From Garcia nutans (taxonomy: Eukaryota > Streptophyta > Magnoliopsida > Malpighiales > Euphorbiaceae): a stretch of DNA of 64,000 bases. The notes under the pieces were generated by a model. It was not told where the DNA came from and did no database searches. It saw nothing but the letters and a program-made list of their open reading frames with translations. Numbering within the stretch: the first letter of the stretch is position 1; each line of letters begins with the position of its first letter. The DNA lies in contig CANTUV010000051.1 in NCBI GenBank assembly GCA_947685225.1, forward strand, positions 1,302,001 through 1,366,000. Reading direction: 5' to 3'. The translations under genes were made by a program, and so were the position numbers. Positions 22,612 to 37,200 of this stretch are shown here, one piece after another.

Positions 22612-22658
22612 CTCACTTCTCTAGACTTCCATTTTATAATTATACTTGCATACAAAAA

Positions 22659-23540
22659 ATGGACTCCTCCAAGATCTTAGCTTTGCTTCTCATTTCCATG
22701 TTCTTCATTTCCTCAGCTTCACCAGTTCTTGAGTGTGGTGCATGTGGCATACCACCCCCTAAACACAAAGGCCATAAGGGCAAACCCAAAGGCCCTATTG
22801 GTGTACCTTTACCCCCGATTGTTAAGCCACCAATTAATTTACCACCAGTAATTCCTCCAATTGTAAAGCCTCCAATTAATTTACCACCAGTTATTCCACC
22901 AGTTGTGAAGCCTCCAATCAACTTACCACCAGTTGTGAAGCCTCCAATCAACTTACCGCCAGTAATTCCACCAGTTGTGAAGCCTCCAATTAATTTACCA
23001 CCAGTAATTCCACCAGTTGTGAAGCCTCCAATTAATTTACCACCAGTAATTCCACCAGTTGTGAAGCCACCAGTGACTCTCCCTCCAATTGCGAAGCCTC
23101 CAATTAATTTACCTCTCCCTCCAATTGCGAAACCTCCAATTAATTTACCTCTCCCTCCAATTGTGAAGCCTCCAATTAATCTACCCCCAGTAATTCCACC
23201 AATTGTGAAGCCACCAGTGACTCTTCCTCCAATTGTTAGGCCACCGAAGGGAAAGCCTTGCCCAACACCACGAGGAAAGGAGACTTGCCCAATTGATACC
23301 CTAAAACTAGGAGCATGTGTAGATCTTCTTGGTGGGTTAGTGCATATTGGACTTGGTGACCCAGTTGTGAATGAATGTTGCCCAGTTCTTCAAGGACTTG
23401 TTGAACTTGAAGCTGCTGTTTGTTTATGCACTACTCTTAAGCTTAAGCTTCTTAACCTTAATATCTATGTCCCTATTGCTCTTCAACTCCTTGTTGCTTG
23501 TGGGAAGACACCTCCTCCTGGTTACACTTGCACTCTTTAA
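22659..23540 (+). CDS. Hybrid proline-rich protein with 8-cysteine motif (HyPRP), 293 aa
   Basis: This is a secreted plant cell-wall protein of the hybrid proline-rich class. The ATG at 22659 follows a TATA box closely and opens a signal peptide (MDSSKILALLLISMFFISSA, cleavage likely near residue 20-26). A short Cys/Gly and Lys-rich stretch (ECGACGIPPPKHKGHKGKPK) follows. Then comes a proline-rich domain at about residues 50-196, built from repeats of VKPPINLPPVIPP. The C-terminal 8-cysteine (LTP-like, hydrophobic) domain has Cys at 210, 220, 240, 241, 255, 257, 281 and 291, giving C-X9-C-X19-CC-X13-C-X-C-X23-C-X9-C, as the family requires. There is no intron and the reading frame is intact. 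Proteins of this type are thought to anchor at the wall/membrane interface and respond to development or stress; no specific role can be assigned here. Confidence 0.93.
   Translation: MDSSKILALLLISMFFISSASPVLECGACGIPPPKHKGHKGKPKGPIGVPLPPIVKPPINLPPVIPPIVKPPINLPPVIPPVVKPPINLPPVVKPPINLPPVIPPVVKPPINLPPVIPPVVKPPINLPPVIPPVVKPPVTLPPIAKPPINLPLPPIAKPPINLPLPPIVKPPINLPPVIPPIVKPPVTLPPIVRPPKGKPCPTPRGKETCPIDTLKLGACVDLLGGLVHIGLGDPVVNECCPVLQGLVELEAAVCLCTTLKLKLLNLNIYVPIALQLLVACGKTPPPGYTCTL
22815..23245 (+). repeat. 42-bp in-frame minisatellite encoding VVKPPINLPPVIPP
   Basis: Units of 42 bp (and shortened 24-30 bp versions) repeat within the coding sequence. Third-position changes between neighbours preserve the protein. 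All length differences are multiples of three. Confidence 0.9.
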
Positions 23541-26500
23541 TCCACATCCATGTTAAGTATCTTCACTAACTCCTTATTAATTTTCTTTTATATAATGTTT
23601 TTATCTTTCGTTTTTTTTAAGGTCAAAATTTTGGGTTGTTTTCTAAATACTATGTATAGTATAAATTAGCTAATGATATGTATGTGATATTGATGCATGC
23701 AGGGTTACAAGAAATCTGATAGATTTGGTATGGAAATGGACATGAGAGAATGTCGACTTAATTCGTTGTTTTTTCTCTTTCTATATGCTTTGTTTTTCTT
23801 GATTTGGTATTAATTTGATGAATTAATGTTTGAGTTATTAATTTGTACAACATTTAATTTTTTTATTTTATTTTTATATTATAAGATTGTTGGATGTGTG
23901 GTGGTTTGTCTTAGACAAGGAAGCAATCAATAGAGGATTTCTTATCATTTTAAATCTTATATTAGATTTTTTTTTTTTTTTGTTTCGTAGCCTTTTGTTT
24001 CCAGCACCTTTGCTTTTTTCATGCATGTGAACTTCTCATACCCTACTATTATGTATATATACGTATATATATGTTCCTCCAATTATTTAAACTTGTCTTT
24101 TCTGTGTGAAATAAAATTTCTCCTTTTTTATAACTCAAAAGGCGAGTCTTTAATTAAATTTGACTTAATTTATTTTTTTTATTTACAAATCCTTTGTTAT
24201 AGCAAACAAATCCCTTAACATGTGTATGAACGATTAAAGTGACTTTAAACAAATGTTCAAAAATTAATTCATAATATCACTTCTTTATAAATAAAAAAAA
24301 AGGTTTAATTCTATTCAAGCTTATAATTACAATATTTTTGTTTTTCTTTAGTAAATTTTATTTTTGTTGAAACTCAAGCCGAAAATTTTATACTTTAGAA
24401 TATGATTAATATTATTACAATAAATAACAAAAAAAAAGGAAAAAGAAATACTCTTTCATTCTAAATTAATTAATGTACTTTATATATTACAAAAATTAAG
24501 AAAAACTAGTATCATGTTATTTAATGAATTATTCTAGCTTAATTCAATTGAGTTTAAATTTTTTAATATACAATTATATTAAAACTCAATAAGAAAAGTT
24601 TTACTATTTTTATAATCTTACCTAATTCGATTTTAAAATGATTTATATTTTAGAAAATAAAATTTAAATATTTTATTTAAAATATAATATATATTATTAT
24701 TATTATATTCTTATTTTAGTATGATATATATATACAGAGAGAGAGAGTTACAACATTGTTGAGCTTGGTAATTACTAATTAAAATCACTTGATTAAATAA
24801 AAAAAATATCTCATAACATATAAAAAGAAAAAGAGGAGGTTTTAGAAATCCAATGCGCAATTATTCCCTTCTTATAAGAAACAGTCTTTAGATAAAGACA
24901 TTGAAAAATGCCTAAATATATTCAATTTCCATGCACATACTATTTGAGAGAGAAACTTCCAATTTCCCATAAATATAAATATATATATATATATATTCAT
25001 CAATTAATTATAAAGAGAACTCCTTAATTTTTTTTTATCCCAAAAACCTCAGATGAGACTGGTTGAGATAGAATATGTTGTATGGGTGTCTTGCATGCCC
25101 GCCCTGTCGCTCTCATTCAACTGTAGTCTTGTAAGCAGCAATCATTCTGTAATAAACGTTAAATAAATTAAACAGTATTAATTTATATTTAAACATTTGG
25201 GTTCTCTAAACCAGAAGTATAGCTCAACCTAGCGCATTTAACATTGGCCTAAGCGAGACTATTGGAGGATTATCTTTTTATTAAATTATAAGCACATATC
25301 TATGAAGTGATAAATTAATTAAAATGTTTACTTTTATAATTATGACTTGTTTCCTAATAACAAAAAATAATTAGAATTAATTGAGTGAATAATAATAATA
25401 ATAAGGGAAATTCTTATTATTATAAAGGCATGTGTGATGATGGGTCCATCAGCATCGAGGACACGGATTCATCATGTGTCCATCTTCATATCAAATTGCT
25501 CACTCTCGACTACTAACCCCATGTGTAATGGGTCCATCAAGGACAGCGAACCATTCCTCTAGTATTCCCTCCCGATAATAGTAATTATTTTTAAAATTGA
25601 AAAATATTTTTTTGAAAAAAAAATATATATATATATATTTTTAAAAATATTTTCATTTTTAGATTTTTCAATATCCATCAATTTTTTTTAGCATTGAGTA
25701 GTCCATTTATCAAGGGAGACATGTAGCAAGTCTCATGTGAGATCTCATATCATATTCTAATTTAAGAGATAATAAATTTGCGAGATTTTTTTTATTTGTA
25801 TATTACTTTTTAATGAAAAAGATATTTTGAGCATTAATTATAATAGTAGCAATATATTTAGAATTTGGATGTCTTTCTTCTTAGAGATTTGATAGAAAAA
25901 TATAGGTAGGTAAAAAAAATTATACATAATTTTTATCAAATTAGAGAAAACTTAATATAGAGGCTCTAGAAAAATATTATGGTGCGTTATAGAAAATATC
26001 AATTAAATATATCTAAATCTTAAAAAAATATATAAAAATCTTTTCAAATATGGTACAAAAATTAAGGGTCTAAAATTGAATTTCACATATTTGAAATTCT
26101 AACAATAATATTTTGGTTTAGTATAAAAAAAATAATATTTTGGTTTTTTATTTTTTTTTTGTCATATTAAGATAAAGTTATATTATTTTTAATATATGAA
26201 TGAAGATTTATAATATGATTAATGATATTTTCTAAAAAAATCACAAGAAAAGAGGGAAAAAGTGATTGTAATATATTTTATTATGTATTATCTCTGAAAA
26301 TTCCGTAGCATGCTTAAAAATCTCAAGTCATCCTCTTGGGTAATCCATATAAATATAAGGACAATTTAATCTTTGTATCTTAAAAATACTAAGGTATTAT
26401 TGGACAATTCCATTTACTGAATTTTACTAACAAAATTCAATTTTATTAATGATATATATTTGGAATAAATTTGAATTGATAGAATTTATTTAAATTTTAT

Positions 26501-27900
26501 TAATTAAAAATACTAAGGTATTATTGGACAATTCCATTTACTGAATTTTACTAACAAAATTCAATTTTATTAATGATATATATTTGGAATAAATTTGAAT
26601 TGATAGAATTTATTTAAATTGTATTAATTGAAATAATTGAATGATAAAAATTAAAAGGTAAAAGAAAAAAATATAATTATTTTCTCATATTTAATTTAAA
26701 TTAGAATATTTTGATTTATTAATAATTATTTTATTAATTCTAAAAATTAAAAGGTAAAAAAAGAGAATATAATTTTTTTCTTATATTTAATTTAAATGAG
26801 AATATTTTGATTTATTAATAATTATTTTATTAAAAAATTAAATTCTTACAGATTTTTTTTTAAATTTTAGTATGATTTTACTTATTTTAAAATTATTTTT
26901 TTAATTTTAAAAAATAAATTATACTAATAATTTTTTCAAATATGAAAATTATAAAATTCAATTCAATTAAAGTTCTTCCAAAATTTAGAGTTTTGGAACG
27001 ATTATTTATTTATTTTTCCTATGCGTAGTTAATTATTAAAAGAAGATTCATGTTTGGATCTTCTTTAGCCTCCCACCATTGAAAATGCTTTTCTTTAACA
27101 CTACTTGATTTTTAGGCTCTAAATTAAAAACTTGATTACAATATCAGAACACTTTAATCTTTATTATAAATTACTTATACATAGTGAATCAATTTCATTT
27201 TTTTTAATTCATTAAATCTTTCACACAAAAATCTGTATAAATAATTTTGACCATTTAGGCTTAAATAAAGAAAAAATTACAAAGAGAATATTTTCTTAAA
27301 ATTACCTGAAACTGAACTGTGTTTTTTCTCATCCTAAACAAAAAGAGTTATTTTTCTTCTGTCAAATGCAAGCGAGTGAACAAATGGAAGAATTTTCCAA
27401 TTCTTCATGTAGACATATGAAAAGAATTTATTTTTGGTGTTTATAACAAGTAAAAATCATTTTTGTTATTTTCTTTTCTTTTCTTTTAGTTGATAGATTT
27501 GAATTATAAAAATTTAAGATGAAAATTGAAATATAATTATCAAAAATTCCAATCGAAATGAACCTTAAGCAAATACAAAATAATGTCACAATTCTTAATA
27601 ATGGAAACCAATAATTGTTGCTCCAACTCCAAGACAGACATGCCAGTTGGAAACACAAAAATGACACAGACAACAACTCCATTATTTAGCGAATTAGCAG
27701 TGACAGCAGGTGCACAAAAAGAACAACTCAACGCTGATCCCTTCGAGAATTTTTTTTTCTTTTTGATTAATTGGTTATAGCCTCGCAACCCATAATCAAA
27801 CTCGATCAACTTTAATGCCTACAGCACCACTAAATCAAAATTCATCTAATGAAAAATAATAAAAAATCACAGTACGCAGTTGAAGGATACTAATTCCTTT
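23541..27900. other. AT-rich intergenic region between the HyPRP and CNOT10 genes
   Basis: The first few hundred bases are the 3' UTR and terminator side of the HyPRP gene. No further gene is supported. It holds an AG microsatellite near 24736-24748. Near 25605-25670 is a strong A/T inverted repeat around a run of TA dinucleotides. Two consecutive local tandem duplications lie at 26382-26836. The region is convergent between the two genes, since HyPRP reads right and CNOT10 reads left. Confidence 0.6.
26382..26836. repeat. Two adjacent tandem duplications (periods 124 and 96 bp)
   Basis: 26382-26505 is repeated almost exactly at 26506-26629 (contains GGTATTATTGGACAATTCC). Directly after it, 26645-26740 is repeated with several changes at 26741-26836 (contains TTAAAAGGTAAAA). 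The first pair is far less diverged than the second, so the duplications have different ages. Confidence 0.85.
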
Positions 27901-28272
27901 ATTTTTCACCTTTGTTTCGATGCCATGTCATGAGCAGATAACAATTAGAAGAATTTTGCATTGATGGACTAGCAAGTCGAAAGAACAATGACAATCTCGA
28001 GAGAAATCGATGAATAATTTCTTTTGTTTTGTTTTCAACCTAAATGAGAGCACAACAATAATTTTGAAAGGCGGGGCATCCGCTCTACCCAAAACACTCT
28101 GCCACACCAATTAATGAACCCTAAATATGAGGGAAAAAAAAAAAGACAATTTATTCTCTGGATTGAACTATATATATGTTACAAATCCTGTTAAAGGATT
28201 CCTGATCTAACCACTAACACTGCAAGGTGAGCCAGACATGAGAACTGGGAACCACTGAATCTGATACAACCG

Positions 28273-31200
28273 TCAAGATTTATTCAATTGTACATCGCTT
28301 GGCATGAACTTTACCCGACTACATTGTTTTAACTTGGAAATAGCTGCTTGTGACTGACCGAGCATAAGATCGACATAAACTGCCGTCAAAGTGGCCTCTG
28401 GACTGTCAGGTAAGAGGGACAAAGCTTCTGTCACAAAATGATGAGCCCGCTCAAGCTCACCCTGCAATGCATACATATTTGCAAAATTGGCATATAGGAT
28501 ACCTCGTGCCTCTTCTGGTTTGAGGAACACAATACCTGGTGTTTCTTCTGGGGAAGAATTCTTGGCACCTCCAATAGGCTCTTCACAATCAAAAGTTTTC
28601 TCTACTCGCAATTGCTCACAGTCCTCCTGACTGAAGGGCAACTCAACATTATTTCTGCCAGAAAAATATATTAACAAGTGTTCAGCAGCTTCTTTTGGCC
28701 TGTTCAGCAAGCAAAGGGCCTCTGCTGCATAAACATGACCAAGGAAAATATAAATTCTTGAACATTCTGGAAGTTCCAGGAGGGACTTTGCAGTGGACAA
28801 GACCTTTTCAGGATTTTCTAGTTCCAACTCTACATATGCCAAGTTCGCAAGAAGGGCTTGTTTAATCATCTGATTCTCTCTCCTGCGCATATCTTCAAAA
28901 TAAGAGAGAGAATTCTGCATTATCTCGTGACTTGTACATCCCTTCTGCTCTTTTGCATCCCCATTTGCATTAAGTTGGCCTAAGCCAACAGATACAGCTG
29001 ATGCTTTGGTATCAATGCCAGTTAAACTCTTGTGGTTTGAGTTCTTAAGAGATCCCGCTTCACCTGATTCATTTTCATCCAAGGAAATACTGGAAGGCAA
29101 ACTGGACTTCAAATGGTTCATATAAGAGCAGTCCAACAAATGCAAAGCATTGAGGAGACACTGCCGAGCAAGGGAAATAGAGAGCTTAGGTTGGCCATTG
29201 CTACCCAAAAGCAAGTCCTCCCTTTCCACAAAATCCACATACCTATTTTTTGAATTCCCATTTTCTATTGCAAGATGCCTCCATTTTCCCTTGCCAATAA
29301 CATGAATTACAATTTCTGATTTCTCTGATGGAGTTCGACCACCTTTTACAAGTCCCTTCTCCAAAGCCATCAGGCAGCATTCAGCAAGCCGTAGCCACAA
29401 GATAGGATGGTTGTAAAAAATTAAACTTGCTTTCTGGAAACAACGAGCAGCCAACAAGGGTTTCCCACAAGCCAAATGCTGTATGCCACAATTGTACATG
29501 ATGAGAAGAGATTTATCTTGTGAGAAGGTTAACAGCTTCATGGGCTTATCCTTCCGAAGAGATGAGCTACTAGTTAGTGCCTTGGAAAATAGGACAGATG
29601 AAACATGGTATTTCCCAAATTGATAATAAATGCAACCAAGATTGTTGAACATGCTTGAAATCCCCATCTCTGTCCGATTACTTGATGCCATCAGCAACTT
29701 GATGGCTTTACGATGGTTTCCACGGGCATATTCAAGCTGAGACTTCAAGAGCAGAGCAGTGGATGAGTCTCTCCCACGTGCAATATTCATAGCAAACTTT
29801 ACTTCACGCTTTGCTTGTTTTAAATTCCTTGTGAGGAGCAGAAAACGGACCTTGTATAGCTGCAACTTAAGCTTCAGGTCAATGGTAGACATAGACCTAT
29901 CAACTTGGGCCCTTGAAAGATCATTTGAAGATGATAGACTAAATGGTCTGGTCAAGTTCTGTCCACTTATGTCCAATGAAAACATGGTTTCATACTCCAG
30001 TGATTCCTCTGATAATGATAATGTTCTTGATAAAGAATTTCCCAGAGAATTCCCACCAGGCACTAAATCGGAATTGGAAGCATCCACAACAGATGAACTG
30101 CTCAGAGTAGAGGATGATTTTGCAACTAGATTTGCAGATTGTTGCTGTGTGGTGCTTGCATGATCACCTTGACTCACACAGCCAACACCAAAAGCCTTTT
30201 CTAGATAAATCAGTACATCCTGATCAAAGGGACAAAGCGAAATATCAATTAGGAACTCCTGTTATCCAAAAAAGTGAATCAAACACAAGAAAACACAATA
30301 TATCAAAGCAAGCTAACATTAGTTCATCAAATTCAGGCACATTTGCTACTATTTCAAGTCAAGATAAGATGAACGAGATAAAGGCACTTTGGATCTGACT
30401 AAGTTCATATTTGTTTTTTTGGCTTTAACTTGCAATACAGAATGATCCACTTCAAGAGCTTTCAACTGCTAATAACTCAAAATATACACAGCAGTACAAA
30501 ATTCATACAGTTTGCAAGTAAACCACACCCCACAGAGTTCAAGGTTTCAAACTTCTTCCAATCACAATTTCTTAAAGAGATCATAAACAAAAAACTAGCA
30601 TTCAATAAAACAAAAATTGCCAACTCCAGAAACAAAGCCTTCTACAGTTTAGTCTTACAATTTACCGGATAGGCAAAACCTAAAACTAAAATTTCCCCTA
30701 ATCATATCATCCTATTGAACACAGTTCCAGCAATGAAACACAACTGACATGTGGCTGATGATAATTTATATATAAAAACCAGACTAGAACCTATAATTCT
30801 CCCAATTACAGCCTGAAGTCAATTCCAAAAAAGACTAATTACACATTAGTGGAGATGGAAGTCAGTGTCACCAGTTTTGACAATCTTCAAAGTTAGCATG
30901 GTTTGGTTCACATTGCTGCAACAAACTTTTTTTTTTACTATTTTGATGGCAGAAAAAGATTATTTTTGGTTCATTAATATAGAGTGAGTTTTTTATAGAA
31001 AAACATATAAAAAAAGTAAAAGATTATTTTTCGGTAAAAGCAAGATCCTGACACCTTGTGCACCCTTACCGACATTATTATCACCAGTACCACTACTACT
31101 ACATGACCACACCACTAATATCATTGCCACCATTGCAGCCACACCACCTCCTCAACCAAAGCCTTCAAGAACCACCTCCGTCACCACCCACTCCATAAAC

Positions 31201-34200
31201 ATATAAAACAATTTCTTTTTACTCCAACTAATAGCAAAAGAAAGATTCATATACAAAAATACTTTTCCATTTTTACTTGCAGTGAAATCCATAAGTGTTT
31301 ACAAAATATAATCTGAAGCCAAAACCAAAGGACCAAAAAGCCAAACAAAGCAGTGAGTTCAATGTCTACAGCATCTGCTTTTCATTTCACATCAGACCAA
31401 AGGCTAACCAAATTTCTTAAGGCAACCGCTGAAACAGCAGCAACATCAATTAAATATATTCACTATGAGCCACTGCCTGATCCAGTGACAACTTGAAAAT
31501 GTTTATTTAATTCCGGAACTCATACAACTTGATAGTTACATAAAGGTCAACATTATCCATCTATTTGTAGTTGTTTAGAAAAATCATTTTCAGTATTTAA
31601 CTGCAAGGTCATGTTTTATGCCAAAGGATAATCTTTTGCAAACCCAGTGTTAAGTTCTAAAAAAAAAGAGGAAAGAATTCTTATTGAAATCTAGAACTTT
31701 TCATATAAAAATTTCTTAAGAAAATGAATAGCATCAGCTCAACATCTTGATCAAGTAACTTCAAAAGCACAGTCTACAGTGATAATCCCAATACGACTTA
31801 AAACTGCTTGAGAAATGCTGCGCAAAATCCTTCAATTTGAATGCAACAGACAGATTCAGCATGAATGATGCCTATTAAAAATTAAGAAAATTTTGCTTCT
31901 ACCAGAAATTAACATGTTGACCTAGAGATATTTAGAGTCTACTTAACATTTAGGTTGAAGCTGCTTTTACACAAAGTACTCTTTATTAGATGGTTTTGCA
32001 AAAAACAATTTTGGCAGTTTTAAAACTTTGATGATTAGAAAAATGTGAAATTCATCTTGAAAATAAACTTTAATGACCTGTAATCAATGTTTTCAATATC
32101 TCAAAAGCTGCTCAAACAGCAATGCCAAACAGACACTTATATGGCTAGCACTCAGTGATGGTCTCACAATAACAGAACATGATTAGCCATAACAGATGAA
32201 CAGAATTATATGGAGCTAGGGAAACTAATCTACCAATTTTTCCAGCTTTTGAAAACCATCAAGAAGAAAACATTTGCATGTTGATTGGACTGCACCAGTT
32301 GCCATCCACAAATTAATAAATTTATAAAAACACTTCCAAGTTATCTTATTGATAAATAAAATAAGAGCAAAAAGGGGGAAAATGAAGAAAATACATCCCT
32401 TTAACGTGCCATTATTTTGTCTCTATACTTCACATATATTTCAAAGTTTCCCATTCCATTAAAAAAATCCCATAACTTTCAAGATTCATGGTGCTAAATG
32501 CATCAACATCACAAAAAATGAGAAAAAAAATGAGGAGACGGATTCCTATTTTTTGTTTTTTAAATAAAACCTACAATAATTCAAGATGCTATTACATTAT
32601 GAACTGTGGTTCAGATGCCTGTGTGCAAGGAATGCTTAGCTCAAATTTTCTGTATAAACAAAACCAGCAGTAAAAATGCTTTCAAGGGGCAGAACTTCCA
32701 GTACAATCTTTCAGCAACAAGTTTTGAAATAGTATTTCCAGTGGACAGCTTCTTTCGAGATTTCACAACTAGATCTGACTTCAGATTTAGACTCTGTTTT
32801 TTTTTTTAACATTTGCCTAGAAAAATCTCTTGCCACTTCAAAATACTCGTGATCTTTTTGATAAAATTGCAAAGGCGCATTTGTGTGTGTAATCCACCCA
32901 AAATATTTTATTATAGATAATGACTGGGTCTAACAGTTTGACATTATTCTTAATCCATCATCCCAAGGAAAGTAAGAAAGACCAACAATAGCAACAGAGT
33001 ACTTCAATTTAATGTTCTACAACAAAAAGAGGCAACATTCTATTCTCTAAATTTGCAAGAAAAATTGAAATTGAAAAAGATGGCAGAAGGAACATGCCAT
33101 TATCTCTAAACCAACGTCGAATTGGACACATGTAACATATCTGAGAAAATAAGTAGAAATACTATTTTACATTGAACTTACAGCCGATTTTGATGCATCC
33201 TGGCAGGCAAGCCCAACATCCAGCAAAAGAAGGCAAACATGGAGGGCAGTTGTCTACACATTAAAAAATGAAGTGTCATGAAACTAAACCACTAAAGCAA
33301 ACGTTTTACAGTTTAAAATAGCATACCTCATCAATAGGTTCAATATTGTGATACAAAGATTCTAGAACTGACAATGCCTTTGTGTATTCATGAAGATGAA
33401 ACCAAACAATTGCCTATAAAAGGCCAATAACAATTTAAATTGTCAATTGGAACCATATAAAAAAAAAAGATTAATGGAATACCAACGAATAAACCGTGAA
33501 TATATCAAGAACCCACAATGTTTAACGTTGTGACTGCTGGGTCAAATTCATCCATGTAAACAAGAGTAACACTATTTGAAGTAGAAAATTGGTGTGAGGT
33601 TGTACCACTTCCCTTAGATCCTGAAATAACCTTGTTTCCAGCACTGCTCCCAGTGTCAACCTGTTCTCCAGAAGCTCGAGCAAGCTGTTCGCTTTTCTTC
33701 TAAACCAACACCAGCAAAGAAGAAAATATCATATTACACTCCAGACCAACAGAAAGCCAAAACATAAAGGAGCAAAATAATATCAACAGGGGTCAAATTC
33801 TGCATAAAATTCATTCAAGTTGCAATAATAAATCAAAAGAAAATTTATAATCAGTGACTGCATAACAAACTCTTGACCTCAAAATTTAAAGTATGCTATT
33901 AAAATTTAAAAATAGTAATAAAAATATATATTCTTTAAAAATTACTTAAATATACATGTACATATATATAAAATTGAAATAATATGAATCCGCTAATTAG
34001 CATTTCTTAGGCTTGTATCCTCTTAAGTGACCCATCTAAGGACTACCATGGGCTGGCATGAAAACGGTGAATTTCTTTCTTTCAATTCCATATTTAATTT
34101 CTAGCAGCTTATAGTATTCCAATCCTTATAATTGTACAACTAGCATGGATCAAACATATTGCAGCTGAGAGTTAGATGAAACAAAGTTGACGTCAACTGT

Positions 34201-37200
34201 AAGTGAAATAAAGCTAGCCAGAATCATGCACCAATCTTAATCATGGTTTCAAGTTGCATGTAAGCCACATGCACTGACAAGAACTCTAAGATGTAACTAT
34301 CAAAATGACAAAAGGAAAAAGAATAAATACCAAGTGCAATGACTCAGTAGAGGTGTTAGATATAGCTATTTGTCAAAGCACTATATTGAAAATGTTAAAA
34401 AATTACAGCGAATTTGACACGTTTTGGAAATAAAACTACAAACTAGCTATTCAATAAAGGGCAATTTCAAACTACTTTTTCCCAACATCTAAAAGTGCAC
34501 TTCTCCAACCTCAATGCCAAGCAGGCTTTAATTCATTAATCTTTCAGAACTTGCAACACATAAACTGAAATAGAAAGCTGGGAACAGATATGGAGAAGCA
34601 GTTTTTTTGTCTAACCAAAGAGTTATAGATCATATCAATGTGCCCCAAGCATGTTCTACATCAGCAACAATGTATATGCATATATACACACACATCACCA
34701 ACTGTGAACATTAAAATAAAAGAATAAACAAGCGGATAACAATGAGAAACTGCCCAACACAATATCATCTCCCAACCTTTCTCCCAATATAAAGGCTTGA
34801 GTCCATCTATTTTAGTTAGATTTCTCCACAGCACCTATAAACGACATGAATTCATTATATAAAATTACAATACTAGATACAGCAAAGAGGAATTATTTAT
34901 AGGCTGTTTTCCCCTTCCTTATTTCCTTCTTAACTCGACTCCTTTTTTCCCTTTTTTTTTCCCTTTATTCTTCAAAAGGAAAAATCTCATGAGTAGGTAA
35001 TGATGAAAAACCCACTTCTTTTGGGGAGATGGCCTTTTAAGTTTTAATACCCATTTCATTAGTTATACATATGATTTAGCTTTCAGTCAAGAAATCTGTT
35101 TTTCCGTGAGTGAGAACAATATTAGGATCCAGGTGAGAAGTAAGGTGCAGTTTGTCACTGGATAATGCATAAAAGTTGTCAACCAACTCTACTTGCTCAA
35201 GTAAGATCTTCCAAATATATAGTGCATGTAGAGACCTCTTCTCCTGATTGCCATATCTTGCTACCAACTTATAGCATTTTAAAATTGCATTCAGAAAGGT
35301 CTAATCTTAAATCAACTTCACATAAGCATGTCAAAGAAAAATATTGTGAAAAGGCTCTTCACTCCATAGGAGAATCAAACTTGTCTTTTTATATAAAACA
35401 AAATTCACATCAATGACAATACCCTTTATGAGCATTTGAAGTTTAAAATGCAACTGTTTCTTCAGCATTAAACATTCAAGTTTATAGCTGTGACATTCAA
35501 TAAAATAAAGTATAATACTCCATCTAGCTCAAGAAAAAGAATTAAGTCATCTAGAATTACAGGGAATATCACATACAGTTTCTTTATCATTCCAACCATT
35601 TCAATCTTTTTCTCTACATAGGCTATCCTTTTGGACAATATAACGTGCACCTCCACTTCTTCCCCCCTAAATAAGCCTTATCTGGTGATATATAATGCTA
35701 CATATATAAATGTGTGAAAATTAGAAAAAAGAAAATTTTCAACTTCTGCTATAGTGTAGCTCAAACTTTAAGCTGCAACTAGATAAATATAGCACCACAA
35801 GAAAGTAAGAGTGTGATTGCTGACATATACACAATCATGAGCCCAGCGAAAATATAAAGTAAAAAAGAAGAAACTTCATACCTTAACATTATTAAGTACT
35901 TCAAGCAACTTTCTAGGATCCAAACAACCATCACGAAAATATTCCGTAATAGCAATATTATGAATAACCTGATATATATCAACCATGGAGTCAAAACATA
36001 AAAAAGAAGAGTAAAAGAAATGAAAATATTCATAAACTTAAACTAACAAAAACTTAACTAACAAAGTTTTACATCTATAACCAATAAAATGCGTGCAATC
36101 TTGTCCCAAAATTATACCTTAGCAATTATAAATTGATTAAATTCATGTTGGCACGGTGTTAACAGATCATGTTATGCAAAAATTTAAGATAATGTTTCAA
36201 ATCAAACCATATTATTCATATCCTTAAAACTTATAAATCCTTCAAACTTATAAAGTCAAGCAACAGTAAAAAAAAAATAATGGCTCGTTTCTGCAGCCTA
36301 TATGAACATACCAATGATTTGGTCCTGATTAATGGTTGACTGGGTCAGCCATAGGAGTTAATTTTATAAATATAGCTGACAGCAGCATTAACTTACTCCA
36401 TAAACATGGCACTTGGAGGCACAATGAAGCACAATTCATCCAGTCAAGTAAGTATCACACTCTGTCCATTGGCTCTCGCCAAATTTACCATAACATATGC
36501 TATTTTAAGAAAATTGACTTTACATGAATCCGAAACAAAGGTACATTAATGCTTGCAATTCTTGGTCTCATGGCTGAAATAATTCCTAATATTCCAGAAT
36601 ATCAAGTAATCACTAAGATGCCTAATAGAGTATAGATGATAAAGCCTGGAACAGTAACAAAAGGGAAGCTACCAATGAAAACGCAGCAATCCTTGTCAGA
36701 ACTCAGCTAGTTTTAACTTGGCCTTCTCACAAAAAGAGTAATTGCTTCAACAATCCATTCGAAATACACTCATAACTCTGATACGGTATTTTTTTGTATG
36801 CATTATTTAAATTTGGACAAACCCAGCTGAGTGAATAAAAATCTTTTTACCAAGAAGAGCCAATCTAACAAAGAATAACAGTGGCTCAATCTCACTAACT
36901 GGACAATCCCTTAGCACATCCTCCACAATGCAATTCTTCTAATCAGATAATAAAACAAAGAGTACATATACAACATCTATTACTTAAATAAACTCCAATC
37001 CGAAATATCAAGAAAATTTCAAATGCAAACATATCTAAAAAAAAATTAAGAGAACATCTACATGAATGTGCAAGTATATATATAAATTACTTTGGGATCG
37101 TCTTCTTTCTTTAGCTTAAGCTGATACAAAACAGCAAGGCACTCATTGAAACGGCGAGATTGAAAATGCAAGGCGGCATCCTCAGCAAGAGCAGCGTTAA

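Noticed and set aside
22554..22658. N-terminal extension of the HyPRP reading frame
   Set aside because: It starts with a non-ATG codon, spans the TATA box and would put a second hydrophobic segment before a good signal peptide. The ATG at 22659 is preferred.
22640..22951. Antisense frame under the HyPRP gene (Gly-rich)
   Set aside because: It is the complement of the proline repeat (CCA/CCT read as TGG/AGG) and has no independent support.
27428..27809. Overlapping short frames downstream of CNOT10
   Set aside because: They lie on both strands, have no motif and no plausible gene structure; AT-rich chance frames.
29759..30163. 134-residue antisense frame in CNOT10 exon 6
   Set aside because: It is a shadow of a strongly supported coding exon.
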